DNA of 64,000 nucleotides from Oscillospiraceae bacterium (GTDB lineage: Bacteria; Bacillota; Clostridia; Oscillospirales; Ruminococcaceae): the NCBI GenBank assembly GCA_017399765.1, contig JAFQBH010000037.1, positions 1 to 64,000 on the forward strand, written 5' to 3'. Shown in pieces: positions 56,938-64,000 of this stretch. The position numbers and the translations under genes were made by a program. How positions within the stretch are numbered: the stretch's first letter is position 1; each line of letters opens with the position of its first letter. A model generated the notes under the pieces. That model ran no database searches. It saw only the letters and a list, made by a program, of their open reading frames with translations, and had not been told where the DNA came from.

Positions 56938-58815
56938 ATGACAAAAAAACAAAACCCGCTTGAACTTCCGGTATATCTTTTCCACCAGGGAACAAACTAC
57001 CGCGCATATGAATTCCTCGGCGCACATAGAGTTAGAGGAAGCCGCAAAAAAGCAGTTGTTTTCAGAACCTGGGCGCCCAACGCAAAATCAATTTCCGTAG
57101 TGGGCGATTGGAACTATTGGTCAAAGGGCGCGGACCCGATGCATAAAATAAGCGACAGCGTCTGGGAATGCCGCGTTGATAATCTCGAAGATTATACCAG
57201 ATATAAATTCGCAATCGAAACTTCCTGGGGCGAAATCATCGAAAAAGCCGACCCCTATGCCTTCCATTGCGAAACAAGACCGAACACCGCTTCAATGGTC
57301 TGCTCCCCGAAATATAAATGGGGCGACAAAAAATGGCTTGAAAACCGCAAAAAATGGGATATGTACCACAGCCCCGTGAATATTTATGAAGTTCACCTCG
57401 GTTCATGGAGAAAGTATCACGACGGAAACTTCTTCGATTACAGAAAATCCGCCGATGAACTTGCGGCCTATGCAAAAGAAATGAACTATACCCATATCGA
57501 ACTTCTTCCGGTAACGGAACATCCCTTCGACGGTTCCTGGGGATACCAGTGCCTCGGATATTTTGCTCCCACAAGCCGTTACGGAACTCCGGAAGACTTT
57601 ATGTATTTTGTGGATACCCTTCATAAAAATGGAATCGGCGTTATCATGGACTGGGTCCCGGCGCATTTCCCCAAAGACTCCATAGGTCTTATGAATTTCG
57701 ACGGCGAACCTTGTTATGAATATAAAAACCCCCAGATGGGCGAAAGGGAAGACTGGGGAACAAAAGTATTCGACTTCGGAAGAAACGAAGTCCGCTGCTT
57801 CCTTGCTTCCTCCGCAATGTACTGGATAGAAAAATATCACATCGACGGAATCCGCGTCGATGCCGTTTCCTCGATGCTTTACCGCGATTACGGTAAAAAT
57901 GACAACGAATGGGAACGCAACCAGTTCGGCGGAAGAGAAAACATCGAAGCAATCGGAATGCTCCGCGATATCAATACCGCCGTTAATAAAGAATATCCCG
58001 GCGTTATGATGGTTGCGGAAGAATCCACTTCTTTCCCGATGGTTTCCCGTCCTGCCGCAGACGGCGGTCTTGGTTTCAGCTTCAAATGGAACATGGGCTG
58101 GATGAACGACACCCTTGCCTATATGTCCCTCGATCCGATTTACCGCCAGCACCACCACAACAAGCTCACCTTCGGAATGATGTATGCTTTCTCCGAAAAC
58201 TTCATCCTTCCTTTCTCCCATGACGAAGTTGTCCACGGAAAATGTTCCCTTATCGGGAAAATGCCCGGTGAATATGATCAGAAGTTTGCCGGACTCCGTG
58301 CGCTTTTCGCTTATATGATCGGTTTCCCCGGAAAGAAACTTCTCTTTATGGGTCAAGAATTCGGACATTTTATTGAATGGGACGAAAAGAGAGAACTGGA
58401 TTGGTTCCTGCTCGAATATGACAGCCACAGAAATCTCCGTAATCTCTCGAAAGAGCTGAACAAACTTTACAAAGAAAACCCCGCTTGCTGGGAAAACGAC
58501 GAAAACTGGGAGGGCTTCAATTGGGCAAACTGCAACGAAGCAGGAAAAAATGCCCTTGCTTTCCGCAGAATTGCAAAAGACGGAAGCCAGCTCCTCTTTG
58601 CATTCAACTTCTGCCCCAATGAATATAAAGGCTTCCATGTGGAAGTTCCCGAAGACAGCAAATGGGAAGAGATTCTTTCCACCGATGAAGAACGCTTCGG
58701 TGGAAGCGGTTTTTATAAAAACGGAATTAGAGAAAGCTGGCACGAAGGATATTCCTCCTTTGCCGCAGTGGACCTTGCTCCTTTCTCCGCAGCTGTTTTC
58801 AAACTTGTCGAATAA
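56938..58815 (+). CDS. glgB: 1,4-alpha-glucan branching enzyme
   Basis: A 625-residue GH13 branching enzyme that makes the alpha-1,6 links of glycogen. An N-terminal CBM48 domain (about 20-115: YEFLGAHRV, VVFRTWAPNAKSISVVGDWNYW) precedes the catalytic barrel with VIMDWVPAHFPKD, the nucleophile Asp in IDGIRVDAVSSML, the acid Glu in MMVAEESTSFP, and LPFSHDEVVHG; a C-terminal beta domain closes it. First gene of glgB-glgC-glgD-glgA. Confidence 0.97.
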   Translation: MTKKQNPLELPVYLFHQGTNYRAYEFLGAHRVRGSRKKAVVFRTWAPNAKSISVVGDWNYWSKGADPMHKISDSVWECRVDNLEDYTRYKFAIETSWGEIIEKADPYAFHCETRPNTASMVCSPKYKWGDKKWLENRKKWDMYHSPVNIYEVHLGSWRKYHDGNFFDYRKSADELAAYAKEMNYTHIELLPVTEHPFDGSWGYQCLGYFAPTSRYGTPEDFMYFVDTLHKNGIGVIMDWVPAHFPKDSIGLMNFDGEPCYEYKNPQMGEREDWGTKVFDFGRNEVRCFLASSAMYWIEKYHIDGIRVDAVSSMLYRDYGKNDNEWERNQFGGRENIEAIGMLRDINTAVNKEYPGVMMVAEESTSFPMVSRPAADGGLGFSFKWNMGWMNDTLAYMSLDPIYRQHHHNKLTFGMMYAFSENFILPFSHDEVVHGKCSLIGKMPGEYDQKFAGLRALFAYMIGFPGKKLLFMGQEFGHFIEWDEKRELDWFLLEYDSHRNLRNLSKELNKLYKENPACWENDENWEGFNWANCNEAGKNALAFRRIAKDGSQLLFAFNFCPNEYKGFHVEVPEDSKWEEILSTDEERFGGSGFYKNGIRESWHEGYSSFAAVDLAPFSAAVFKLVE

Positions 58816-58818
58816 AGT

Positions 58819-58841
58819 CTTTCCGCGGCGGAAAGCTTTTT
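58819..58841 (+). terminator. Intercistronic hairpin between glgB and glgC
   Basis: CTTTCC (58819-58824), GCGGC, GGAAAG (58830-58835), CTTTTTG. A short terminator-like stem that may reduce transcription after glgB or protect the mRNA end. Confidence 0.5.
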
Positions 58842-58877
58842 GAGTTTCGTCAAATAATCCAAGGAGGTTGATATATC

Positions 58878-60053
58878 TTGCGTAAAAAAATGTTAGCAAT
58901 GCTTCTGGCCGGAGGCCAGGGCAGCAGACTTTATGCCCTTACTAAGGACCTTGCCAAACCGGCGGTGCCCTTCGGCGGAAAATATCGAATCATCGATTTT
59001 CCGCTTTCCAACTGCGTAAACTCCGGGGTGGATACCGTCGGTATTCTTACGCAGTATGAACCGTTTGAACTTGCCCAGTACATCGGAAACGGACAGCCTT
59101 GGGACCTTGACCGCATGGGCGGCGGCGCCTTTGTTCTTCCGCCTTATCAGCGCAACACCGGACGCGATTGGTATAAAGGAACCGCAAACGCTATTTATCA
59201 GAACCTCCGCTTCATCGAGCGCTATGATCCTGAATATGTAGTAATCCTTTCCGGCGACCATATTTACAAAATGGATTATGCCGCAATGCTCGAAAAACAT
59301 ATCGAAAAAGGCGCGGCCGTAACCGTTGCCGCTCTTAAAGTTCCGCTTTCGGAAGCTTCCCGTTTTGGCGTAATTATTGCCGATGAGGAAGGCTATATCA
59401 CCGAATTTGAGGAAAAACCGGCAAACCCCAGAAGCGACCTTGCTTCCATGGGTATCTATATTTTCTCCGCGGATAAACTCAGCAAATATCTTACCGAAGA
59501 CGAAGCTGATCCGAAATCCGAAAACGACTTCGGCAAAAACGTTCTTCCCAATATGCTCGAAGCAGGCGAAAAAATGGCCGTTTATGCTTTCGAAGGTTAC
59601 TGGAAAGACGTCGGTACCGTCGATTCCCTTTGGGAAGCACATATGGACCTTCTTGACGGAAGCGACCTTGATCTTTATGACAACAGCTGGAAGATCTACA
59701 GCCGCAGCCCTGTAATGCCGCCTCATATGGTTGAGGAAGGCGCAGAAATCAAAGGTTCAATGATAACCGAAGGCTGCACCGTAGGCGGAAAAGTTGAACG
59801 TTCCGTTCTCTTTGCGGGCGTAACCGTTGAAAAAGGCGCGGAAATCAAAGAAAGCGTCATAATGCCCGGTTCAACCGTTAAAGCCGGCGCAAAACTTTAT
59901 AAAACAATAGTCGGTGAAAAAGCTGTTATCGGCGGAAACGCGAAAGTCGGTGCCGACGGCGGAAAAGTAACACTTATAGGTCCGGAAGCGGTCGTTGCCG
60001 ATGACGCAGAAATTGAAGCCGGCGCAATTTTCGGAAAGGAGGCAGTAAAATGA
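58878..60053 (+). CDS. glgC: Glucose-1-phosphate adenylyltransferase
   Basis: A 391-residue ADP-glucose pyrophosphorylase catalytic subunit. The nucleotide loop is [15 protein letters not shown] with [24 protein letters not shown] (ATP and allosteric site region), [35 protein letters not shown] and [15 protein letters not shown]; a left-handed beta-helix follows from about residue 285. The start is TTG at 58878, 10 nt after AAGGAGG; the ATG four codons on is further away. It makes ADP-glucose for GlgA. Overlaps glgD by 4 nt. Confidence 0.96.
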   Translation: MRKKMLAMLLAGGQGSRLYALTKDLAKPAVPFGGKYRIIDFPLSNCVNSGVDTVGILTQYEPFELAQYIGNGQPWDLDRMGGGAFVLPPYQRNTGRDWYKGTANAIYQNLRFIERYDPEYVVILSGDHIYKMDYAAMLEKHIEKGAAVTVAALKVPLSEASRFGVIIADEEGYITEFEEKPANPRSDLASMGIYIFSADKLSKYLTEDEADPKSENDFGKNVLPNMLEAGEKMAVYAFEGYWKDVGTVDSLWEAHMDLLDGSDLDLYDNSWKIYSRSPVMPPHMVEEGAEIKGSMITEGCTVGGKVERSVLFAGVTVEKGAEIKESVIMPGSTVKAGAKLYKTIVGEKAVIGGNAKVGADGGKVTLIGPEAVVADDAEIEAGAIFGKEAVK

Positions 60054-61159
60054 GAGATATCCTCGGTATAATCGTATGTAATATGCATGATGACCTTGTT
60101 CCCCAGCTTACCGCCAACAGAACCCTTGGTTCGATTCCTTTCGGCGGAAGATACCGTATGATCGACTTTGCCCTTTCCAATATGACCAACTCCGGAATCT
60201 ATGACGTCGGTCTTGTTCCGAGCAAAAACTACCAGAGCCTTATGAACCATGTCGGTAATGGTCAGGAATGGGATATGTCCAGAAAAAACGGCGGACTTTC
60301 AATTCTTCCTCCCTATGCGGGTGAGCGCGGAGTTTACCGCGGCAGAATGGAAGCTCTTTACGGAATCCGTGAATACATAAAAGCAAGCGACGCAAAAAAC
60401 GTTGTTCTTTGTGACAGCGACGTTGTGGCAAACATCGACCTTCGCCCTGTAATTGAACAGCACGAAGAAAGCGGCGCAGATATCACCCTTGTTTATAAAT
60501 GCACCGAAGTTTTCCGCGAGAAAAAACAGTGCGCGGCGCTTTTCTTTGATGAATGCGGAAAACTCCTCGACCTTTATCTCAACCCGGAACTTGAAGGAAC
60601 CCAGAACATCTATCTTGATATCGCAATAATCAAAAAACCGCTTCTTGATGAACTTATCGCAGAATGTGCCGCAAAAGATGAGCACAGCTTTGTACATTCC
60701 GTGCTCATGGCGAAAAAAGGCGTGCTCAACATCCGCGGCTATCTTTTCGACGGTTATTGCAACAAGCTCACCGGTCTTCGCAACTATCTGGATTCAAGCC
60801 TTGCTCTCCTCGATCCGGAAGTAAGAAAATCCCTCTTCCCGGCGGGAAGACCGATTTATACCCGCGTTCGCGACCAGGTTTCCGCAAAATACGGCGAAAA
60901 GGCAAAAGTTTCCAAAGCGCTTGTAACCGACGGCTGCCACGTTGACGGCGAAGTTGAAGAATCCGTTCTCTTCCGCGGAGCAACCATTGCCGAAGGCGCA
61001 AAAGTAAAAGGCTGCGTTCTTATGCACAACACCTTCGTCGGCGAAGGCTGCGAACTTGAATACGTAATCACCGACAAAAACGTTGTAATCCCCGCCGGAA
61101 CCCATCTTGCCGGTTCCGAAAAATACCCGCTCTATATCCCGAAGGATACGGTCCTTTGA
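60050..61159 (+). CDS. glgD: GlgD, regulatory subunit of ADP-glucose pyrophosphorylase
   Basis: A 369-residue paralogue of GlgC. It keeps the fold ([28 protein letters not shown], then a beta-helix from about 275) but the nucleotide loop GGxGxRL is replaced by [12 protein letters not shown] and the catalytic Asp environment is changed ([14 protein letters not shown]), so it is expected to be non-catalytic and to modulate GlgC in a heterotetramer, as shown for Geobacillus GlgCD. ATGA overlap with glgC. Confidence 0.95.
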   Translation: MRDILGIIVCNMHDDLVPQLTANRTLGSIPFGGRYRMIDFALSNMTNSGIYDVGLVPSKNYQSLMNHVGNGQEWDMSRKNGGLSILPPYAGERGVYRGRMEALYGIREYIKASDAKNVVLCDSDVVANIDLRPVIEQHEESGADITLVYKCTEVFREKKQCAALFFDECGKLLDLYLNPELEGTQNIYLDIAIIKKPLLDELIAECAAKDEHSFVHSVLMAKKGVLNIRGYLFDGYCNKLTGLRNYLDSSLALLDPEVRKSLFPAGRPIYTRVRDQVSAKYGEKAKVSKALVTDGCHVDGEVEESVLFRGATIAEGAKVKGCVLMHNTFVGEGCELEYVITDKNVVIPAGTHLAGSEKYPLYIPKDTVL

Positions 61160-61178
61160 TAAAAGGAGGGAAATTTTT

Positions 61179-62606
61179 ATGAATGTTCTTTTTGCGGCAA
61201 GTGAAGCAAGACCTTTTATTGCTTCCGGCGGTCTTGCGGACGTAATCGGAGCGCTGCCGAAAGCCCTTTTGGGAACCGGTTGTGACTGCAGGGTAATTCT
61301 TCCGCTTTATTCCGCCGTTCCGGAAAAATTCCGTGAAAACATGGAAAAAATCGGCGAATTCAAAGTTTGGCTCGGCTGGAGAAACCTTTATTGCGGTCTT
61401 TTTAAAACCGTTTATAACGGCGTAACTTTCTATTTTATAGATAACGAATATTATTTCAAGCGCGAAGCCATTTACGGACAGTTTGATGACGGCGAAAGAT
61501 TTGCCTATTTTTCCATGGCGGTTCTCGAAGCGGTAAAATATATGGATTTTGAACCGGAAGTTATCCATTGCCACGATTGGCAAACCGGACTTATTCCGAC
61601 TTTCCTTCGCCTTTTCTATTCCGGCGAGGAAAAATTTTCGAAAATCAAAACAGTTTTCAGCATTCACAATATTCAGTACCAGGGAAATTACGACATGTAT
61701 TTTGCCGCAGATGTTCTCGGAATTCCGGAAAACAGACGCGGTTTCGTCGAATATGACGGACGCTGCAACTATATGAAAGCCGGAATTGACCAGTGCGACG
61801 CAATTTCCACCGTAAGCCCCACCTATGCGGAAGAAATTCAGGATCCCTGGTTTGCCTGGGGAATGGACCGCCTTCTCCGTGAAAGAAAATATAAACTTGC
61901 GGGAATACTTAACGGAATCGATACCGAAAGTTATGATCCTTCCACCGACGGCGAAATCCCCGCAACTTTCTCGAAATTCGATCTTTCCGGAAAGGCAAAA
62001 TGCAAGGAAGAACTCCAGAAGGAACTCGGCCTTGAAGTTAAACCGGACGCAATGCTCATCGGAATGGTCGGAAGACTTGTTTCTCACAAAGGACTCGACC
62101 TTGTCCGCGCCGTTTGCGACAGAATTATGGAAGGCAACGTCCAGATTGCGATTCTCGGTTCCGGCGAATCCGCCTTCGAAAGTTTCTTCCGCTATATGCA
62201 GGATAAATATCCCGGAAGAATAAGCTTTGTCTGCGGATTTATTCCCGCCCTTGCAAGAAGGATCTATGCCGGTTCCGACGTTTTCCTTATGCCCAGCAAG
62301 AGCGAACCCTGCGGCCTTGCCCAGATGATAGCTCTGCGTTACGGTACAATTCCGATTGTCCGTGAAACCGGCGGTCTTAAAGACTCCATCAAGGATCTCG
62401 GCGGAATCAAAGGCAACGGCTTCACATTCCAGACTTATAACGCGGACGATATGCTCGACGCTGTCCACCGTGCTCAAACTCTTTATTACAAGGGCGAACG
62501 CTGGAAAGAAGCTGTGCTCAACGCACTTTCCTGCGATTTCAGCTGGAGCAGAAGCGCTCACGCTTATACCCGTCTTTATGAAGCGGTGCTCGGCAGAAAA
62601 GGTTGA
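61179..62606 (+). CDS. glgA: Glycogen synthase
   Basis: A 475-residue GT5 glycosyltransferase adding glucose from ADP-glucose to glycogen. N-terminal MNVLFAASEARPFIASGGLADVIGALPKALL, then VIHCHDWQTGLIPTFL and KTVFSIHNIQYQGNYD; the second Rossmann domain has IGMVGRLVSHKGLDLV and the nucleotide-sugar motif FLMPSKSEPCGLAQMIALRYGTIPIVRETGGLKDSI. The KTGGLAD motif of E. coli is ASGGLAD here, so the usual ADP-contacting Lys is missing, a variant I recall from other Clostridia. The ATG at 61179 has AAAGGAGGG upstream. Last gene of the operon. Confidence 0.96.
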   Translation: MNVLFAASEARPFIASGGLADVIGALPKALLGTGCDCRVILPLYSAVPEKFRENMEKIGEFKVWLGWRNLYCGLFKTVYNGVTFYFIDNEYYFKREAIYGQFDDGERFAYFSMAVLEAVKYMDFEPEVIHCHDWQTGLIPTFLRLFYSGEEKFSKIKTVFSIHNIQYQGNYDMYFAADVLGIPENRRGFVEYDGRCNYMKAGIDQCDAISTVSPTYAEEIQDPWFAWGMDRLLRERKYKLAGILNGIDTESYDPSTDGEIPATFSKFDLSGKAKCKEELQKELGLEVKPDAMLIGMVGRLVSHKGLDLVRAVCDRIMEGNVQIAILGSGESAFESFFRYMQDKYPGRISFVCGFIPALARRIYAGSDVFLMPSKSEPCGLAQMIALRYGTIPIVRETGGLKDSIKDLGGIKGNGFTFQTYNADDMLDAVHRAQTLYYKGERWKEAVLNALSCDFSWSRSAHAYTRLYEAVLGRKG

Positions 62607-62666
62607 ACAAAATAAAAAGCACCCGTGAGGTGCGGTCCAATAAAACAGTATAATAATGTTTTCGGG

Positions 62667-62692
62667 AAGCGGCATGAATAATCATGCCGCTT
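62667..62692. terminator. Hairpin at the recombinase stop codon
   Basis: AAGCGGCATGA, ATAA, TCATGCCGCTTTT. The recombinase stop (TGA, 62684-62682) lies within it. T run on the plus side and A run on the other, so it can end both glgA read-through and the recombinase gene. Confidence 0.75.
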
Positions 62693-64000
62693 TTCCGTTC
62701 ATAACGTCATAGAGTAAATTGGCGGGAAGTATGCCGATATAATTGTAACTGATCGTCACATCCTGCACTCGGTGTCCGCTGGACTTGTCCGGTGCATGAA
62801 CATATACGGCGTTGACCATATCGTTCAGAATGGTGGGTGTCAGCTTCTCCAAATACAGGTATTTCTTTGCCTGTCGGATAAACCTATCAACATTCTCCGC
62901 TTGATCTTCTTGATTCTGTATTTCATTTTCAAGCATTTCAATCTTGGCTCTCAGGTCTGCTTGCTCCTGCTCATAATCATCAGACAACATCTGAAAGCGA
63001 GCTTCGGACAGCTTTCCGTTTACCATGTCCTCGTAAATACGCTTGAACAATCTGTCCAGTTCTGCCAAACGGTTTTCGGACTTCTGCAAGGTTCGCTTCT
63101 TGGCAGAAAGCTCTTTCTTTGCTTCCTCACTTCGCTTTGCGCCCAATGCTCTGCGAAACGCATCCTCATAATCGGCAACGCATTGGATTACCAACCTCAT
63201 GTGTTGGAGTGTGCCTTCTTCCAATACCACGGCACGGATGAAGTGGGTGTCGCAGACCTCTTTGCCCTTTTTACGGGAAGTGGAGCAAACGAAGTGGTCT
63301 TGTCTGGTTTCAAAACTGTTGCTGGTACAGTAGTACAGTTTCTCACCGCAATCGGCACAGCGGACGAGACCGGAGAACATATTGGTCTTGCCTGTTCTGG
63401 CGGGTCTGCGTTTGTTCTTGCGAAGTTCCTGCACACGGGCAAAGGTTTCTTCGTCAATAATGGCTTCATGAGTGTTCTCGTAAATCTTCCATTGGTCTGG
63501 AGGGTTTTCGAGTTTCTTTTTGCTTCTGTACGACTGCTTGCGGGTTTTGAAGTTGACCATGTGACCAAGGTATTCCTGCTTTTCCAGTATGCCGGTGATG
63601 GTGCGTGGTGCCCAATCGTAAGGATTATCGGGGGTCTTTGCAGGAGCATTTCGTCCCATCTTCATCCAATGAACGGTGGGGCAATCTACCTTTGCTTCCT
63701 TCAGCTTCTTTGAAATCTGAGAGGGGCCGAAGCCCTCCATACACCATGCGAAGATCTGACGGACAACGGCTGCGGCTTCATCATCCATAATCCAATGTCT
63801 CTTTGGATTGTCGGGATCTTTCATGTAGCCGTAGGGCGGGTTGGTGGTCAGATACTCACCGGATTCGCCTTTCTGCTTCATAACTGCTTTGACCTTTTTA
63901 CTGCTGTCCTTGACATAGAACTCATTGATGATATTCAAGAACGGAGTAAAATCGTTGTCCTGCTGATTGGCGCTGTCCACGCCGCTGTTCACGGCGATGA
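62682..64000 (-). CDS. Large serine recombinase, C-terminal part (runs off the window)
   Basis: At least 439 residues, open at the window edge; the N-terminal resolvase catalytic domain with its Ser lies outside, and the visible start IAVNSGVDSANQQDNDFTPFLNIINEFY is the end of that domain. Then come a Recombinase domain (about GYMKDPDNPKRHWIMDDEAAAVVRQIFAWC through RTITGILEKQEYLGHMVNFKT), a zinc ribbon (RCADCGEKLYYC..CSTSRKKGKEVC), a coiled coil and a C-terminal domain like DUF4368. This is the TnpX/TndX group that moves conjugative or mobilisable elements. Codon use (more CAG, CTG, CGG) differs from the glycogen genes beside it. Confidence 0.92.
   Translation of the reverse strand, partial: IAVNSGVDSANQQDNDFTPFLNIINEFYVKDSSKKVKAVMKQKGESGEYLTTNPPYGYMKDPDNPKRHWIMDDEAAAVVRQIFAWCMEGFGPSQISKKLKEAKVDCPTVHWMKMGRNAPAKTPDNPYDWAPRTITGILEKQEYLGHMVNFKTRKQSYRSKKKLENPPDQWKIYENTHEAIIDEETFARVQELRKNKRRPARTGKTNMFSGLVRCADCGEKLYYCTSNSFETRQDHFVCSTSRKKGKEVCDTHFIRAVVLEEGTLQHMRLVIQCVADYEDAFRRALGAKRSEEAKKELSAKKRTLQKSENRLAELDRLFKRIYEDMVNGKLSEARFQMLSDDYEQEQADLRAKIEMLENEIQNQEDQAENVDRFIRQAKKYLYLEKLTPTILNDMVNAVYVHAPDKSSGHRVQDVTISYNYIGILPANLLYDVMNGKAA

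Overview
The window reads as chromosomal DNA of an endospore-forming member of the Clostridia, most likely an uncultured relative of the Oscillospiraceae/Ruminococcaceae. The evidence is a low-to-medium GC Firmicutes gene repertoire, a sporulation set (gpr, spoIIP, spoVAC-spoVAD-spoVAE, a BofC-C-like protein), AddAB rather than RecBCD, the dgt-dnaG-rpoD order, strong AGGAGG-type ribosome binding sites with many TTG starts, and a glgB-glgC-glgD-glgA glycogen operon. The lineage call is inference; no 16S rRNA is present.

Layout. 0-0.4 kb: 5S rRNA, tRNA-Asn, 5S rRNA, each with its own terminator. 0.4-8.7 kb: small regulators (two XRE proteins, an ECF sigma factor), an N-acyltransferase-like protein, a SAM-I riboswitch in front of an unknown small protein, an alpha/beta hydrolase, a VOC protein, a MATE pump, a three-gene envelope/lipoprotein operon and a DUF2284 protein. 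8.7-16.8 kb: P-type Ca2+-ATPase, rmuC, an ECF sigma/anti-sigma pair, coaX and a glycosyltransferase-like gene. 16.9-28.1 kb: housekeeping genes on the minus strand (smc, radical SAM, rnc, plsX, trmFO, topA, dprA), several joined by ATGA stop/start overlaps. 28.6-32.4 kb: a TrmH methyltransferase, infC-rpmI-rplT behind an L20-type leader, gpr and rpsT. 32.5-36.8 kb: the spoVA genes, a split TSUP transporter and spoIIP. 36.9-46.1 kb: addAB and a class A penicillin-binding protein. 46.4-54.0 kb: the replication/transcription group rpoD, dnaG, dgt, lepA. 54.0-56.7 kb: a dense repeat array, an unknown gene, a zinc-ribbon membrane protein and a threonine aldolase. 56.9-62.6 kb: the glycogen operon. 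62.7-64.0 kb: the 3' part of a large serine recombinase with different codon use, marking the edge of an integrated element that continues past the window.

The feature I consider most worth attention is a family of palindromic REP-like repeats (ends like CCTCCCTT..AAGGGAGG and GACGGAGGGAT around a variable stem) scattered through intergenic DNA. Four copies are assembled as inverted pairs enclosing a small DUF559 (PD-(D/E)XK-type) endonuclease gene, as units of about 456-470 bp. Three of these lie in the three consecutive spacers of lepA-dgt-dnaG-rpoD, each within 6 nt of the preceding stop codon and in operon orientation; the fourth follows the TrmH gene at 28 kb. One copy looks like a recombinant of two others, two are broken, and the repeat itself encodes the last residues and, in most copies, the stop codon of the nuclease. 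This looks like a REP/nuclease mobile unit analogous to, but distinct from, RAYT-REPIN systems.

Other notable points are a SAM-I OFF-switch controlling a protein I cannot assign, apparent non-canonical start codons for topA (ATT) and infC (ATA), operator palindromes at two XRE promoters, and an over-represented heptamer TGAGCAC in coding DNA. All assignments come from reading the sequence and remembered family features; no database search was run.
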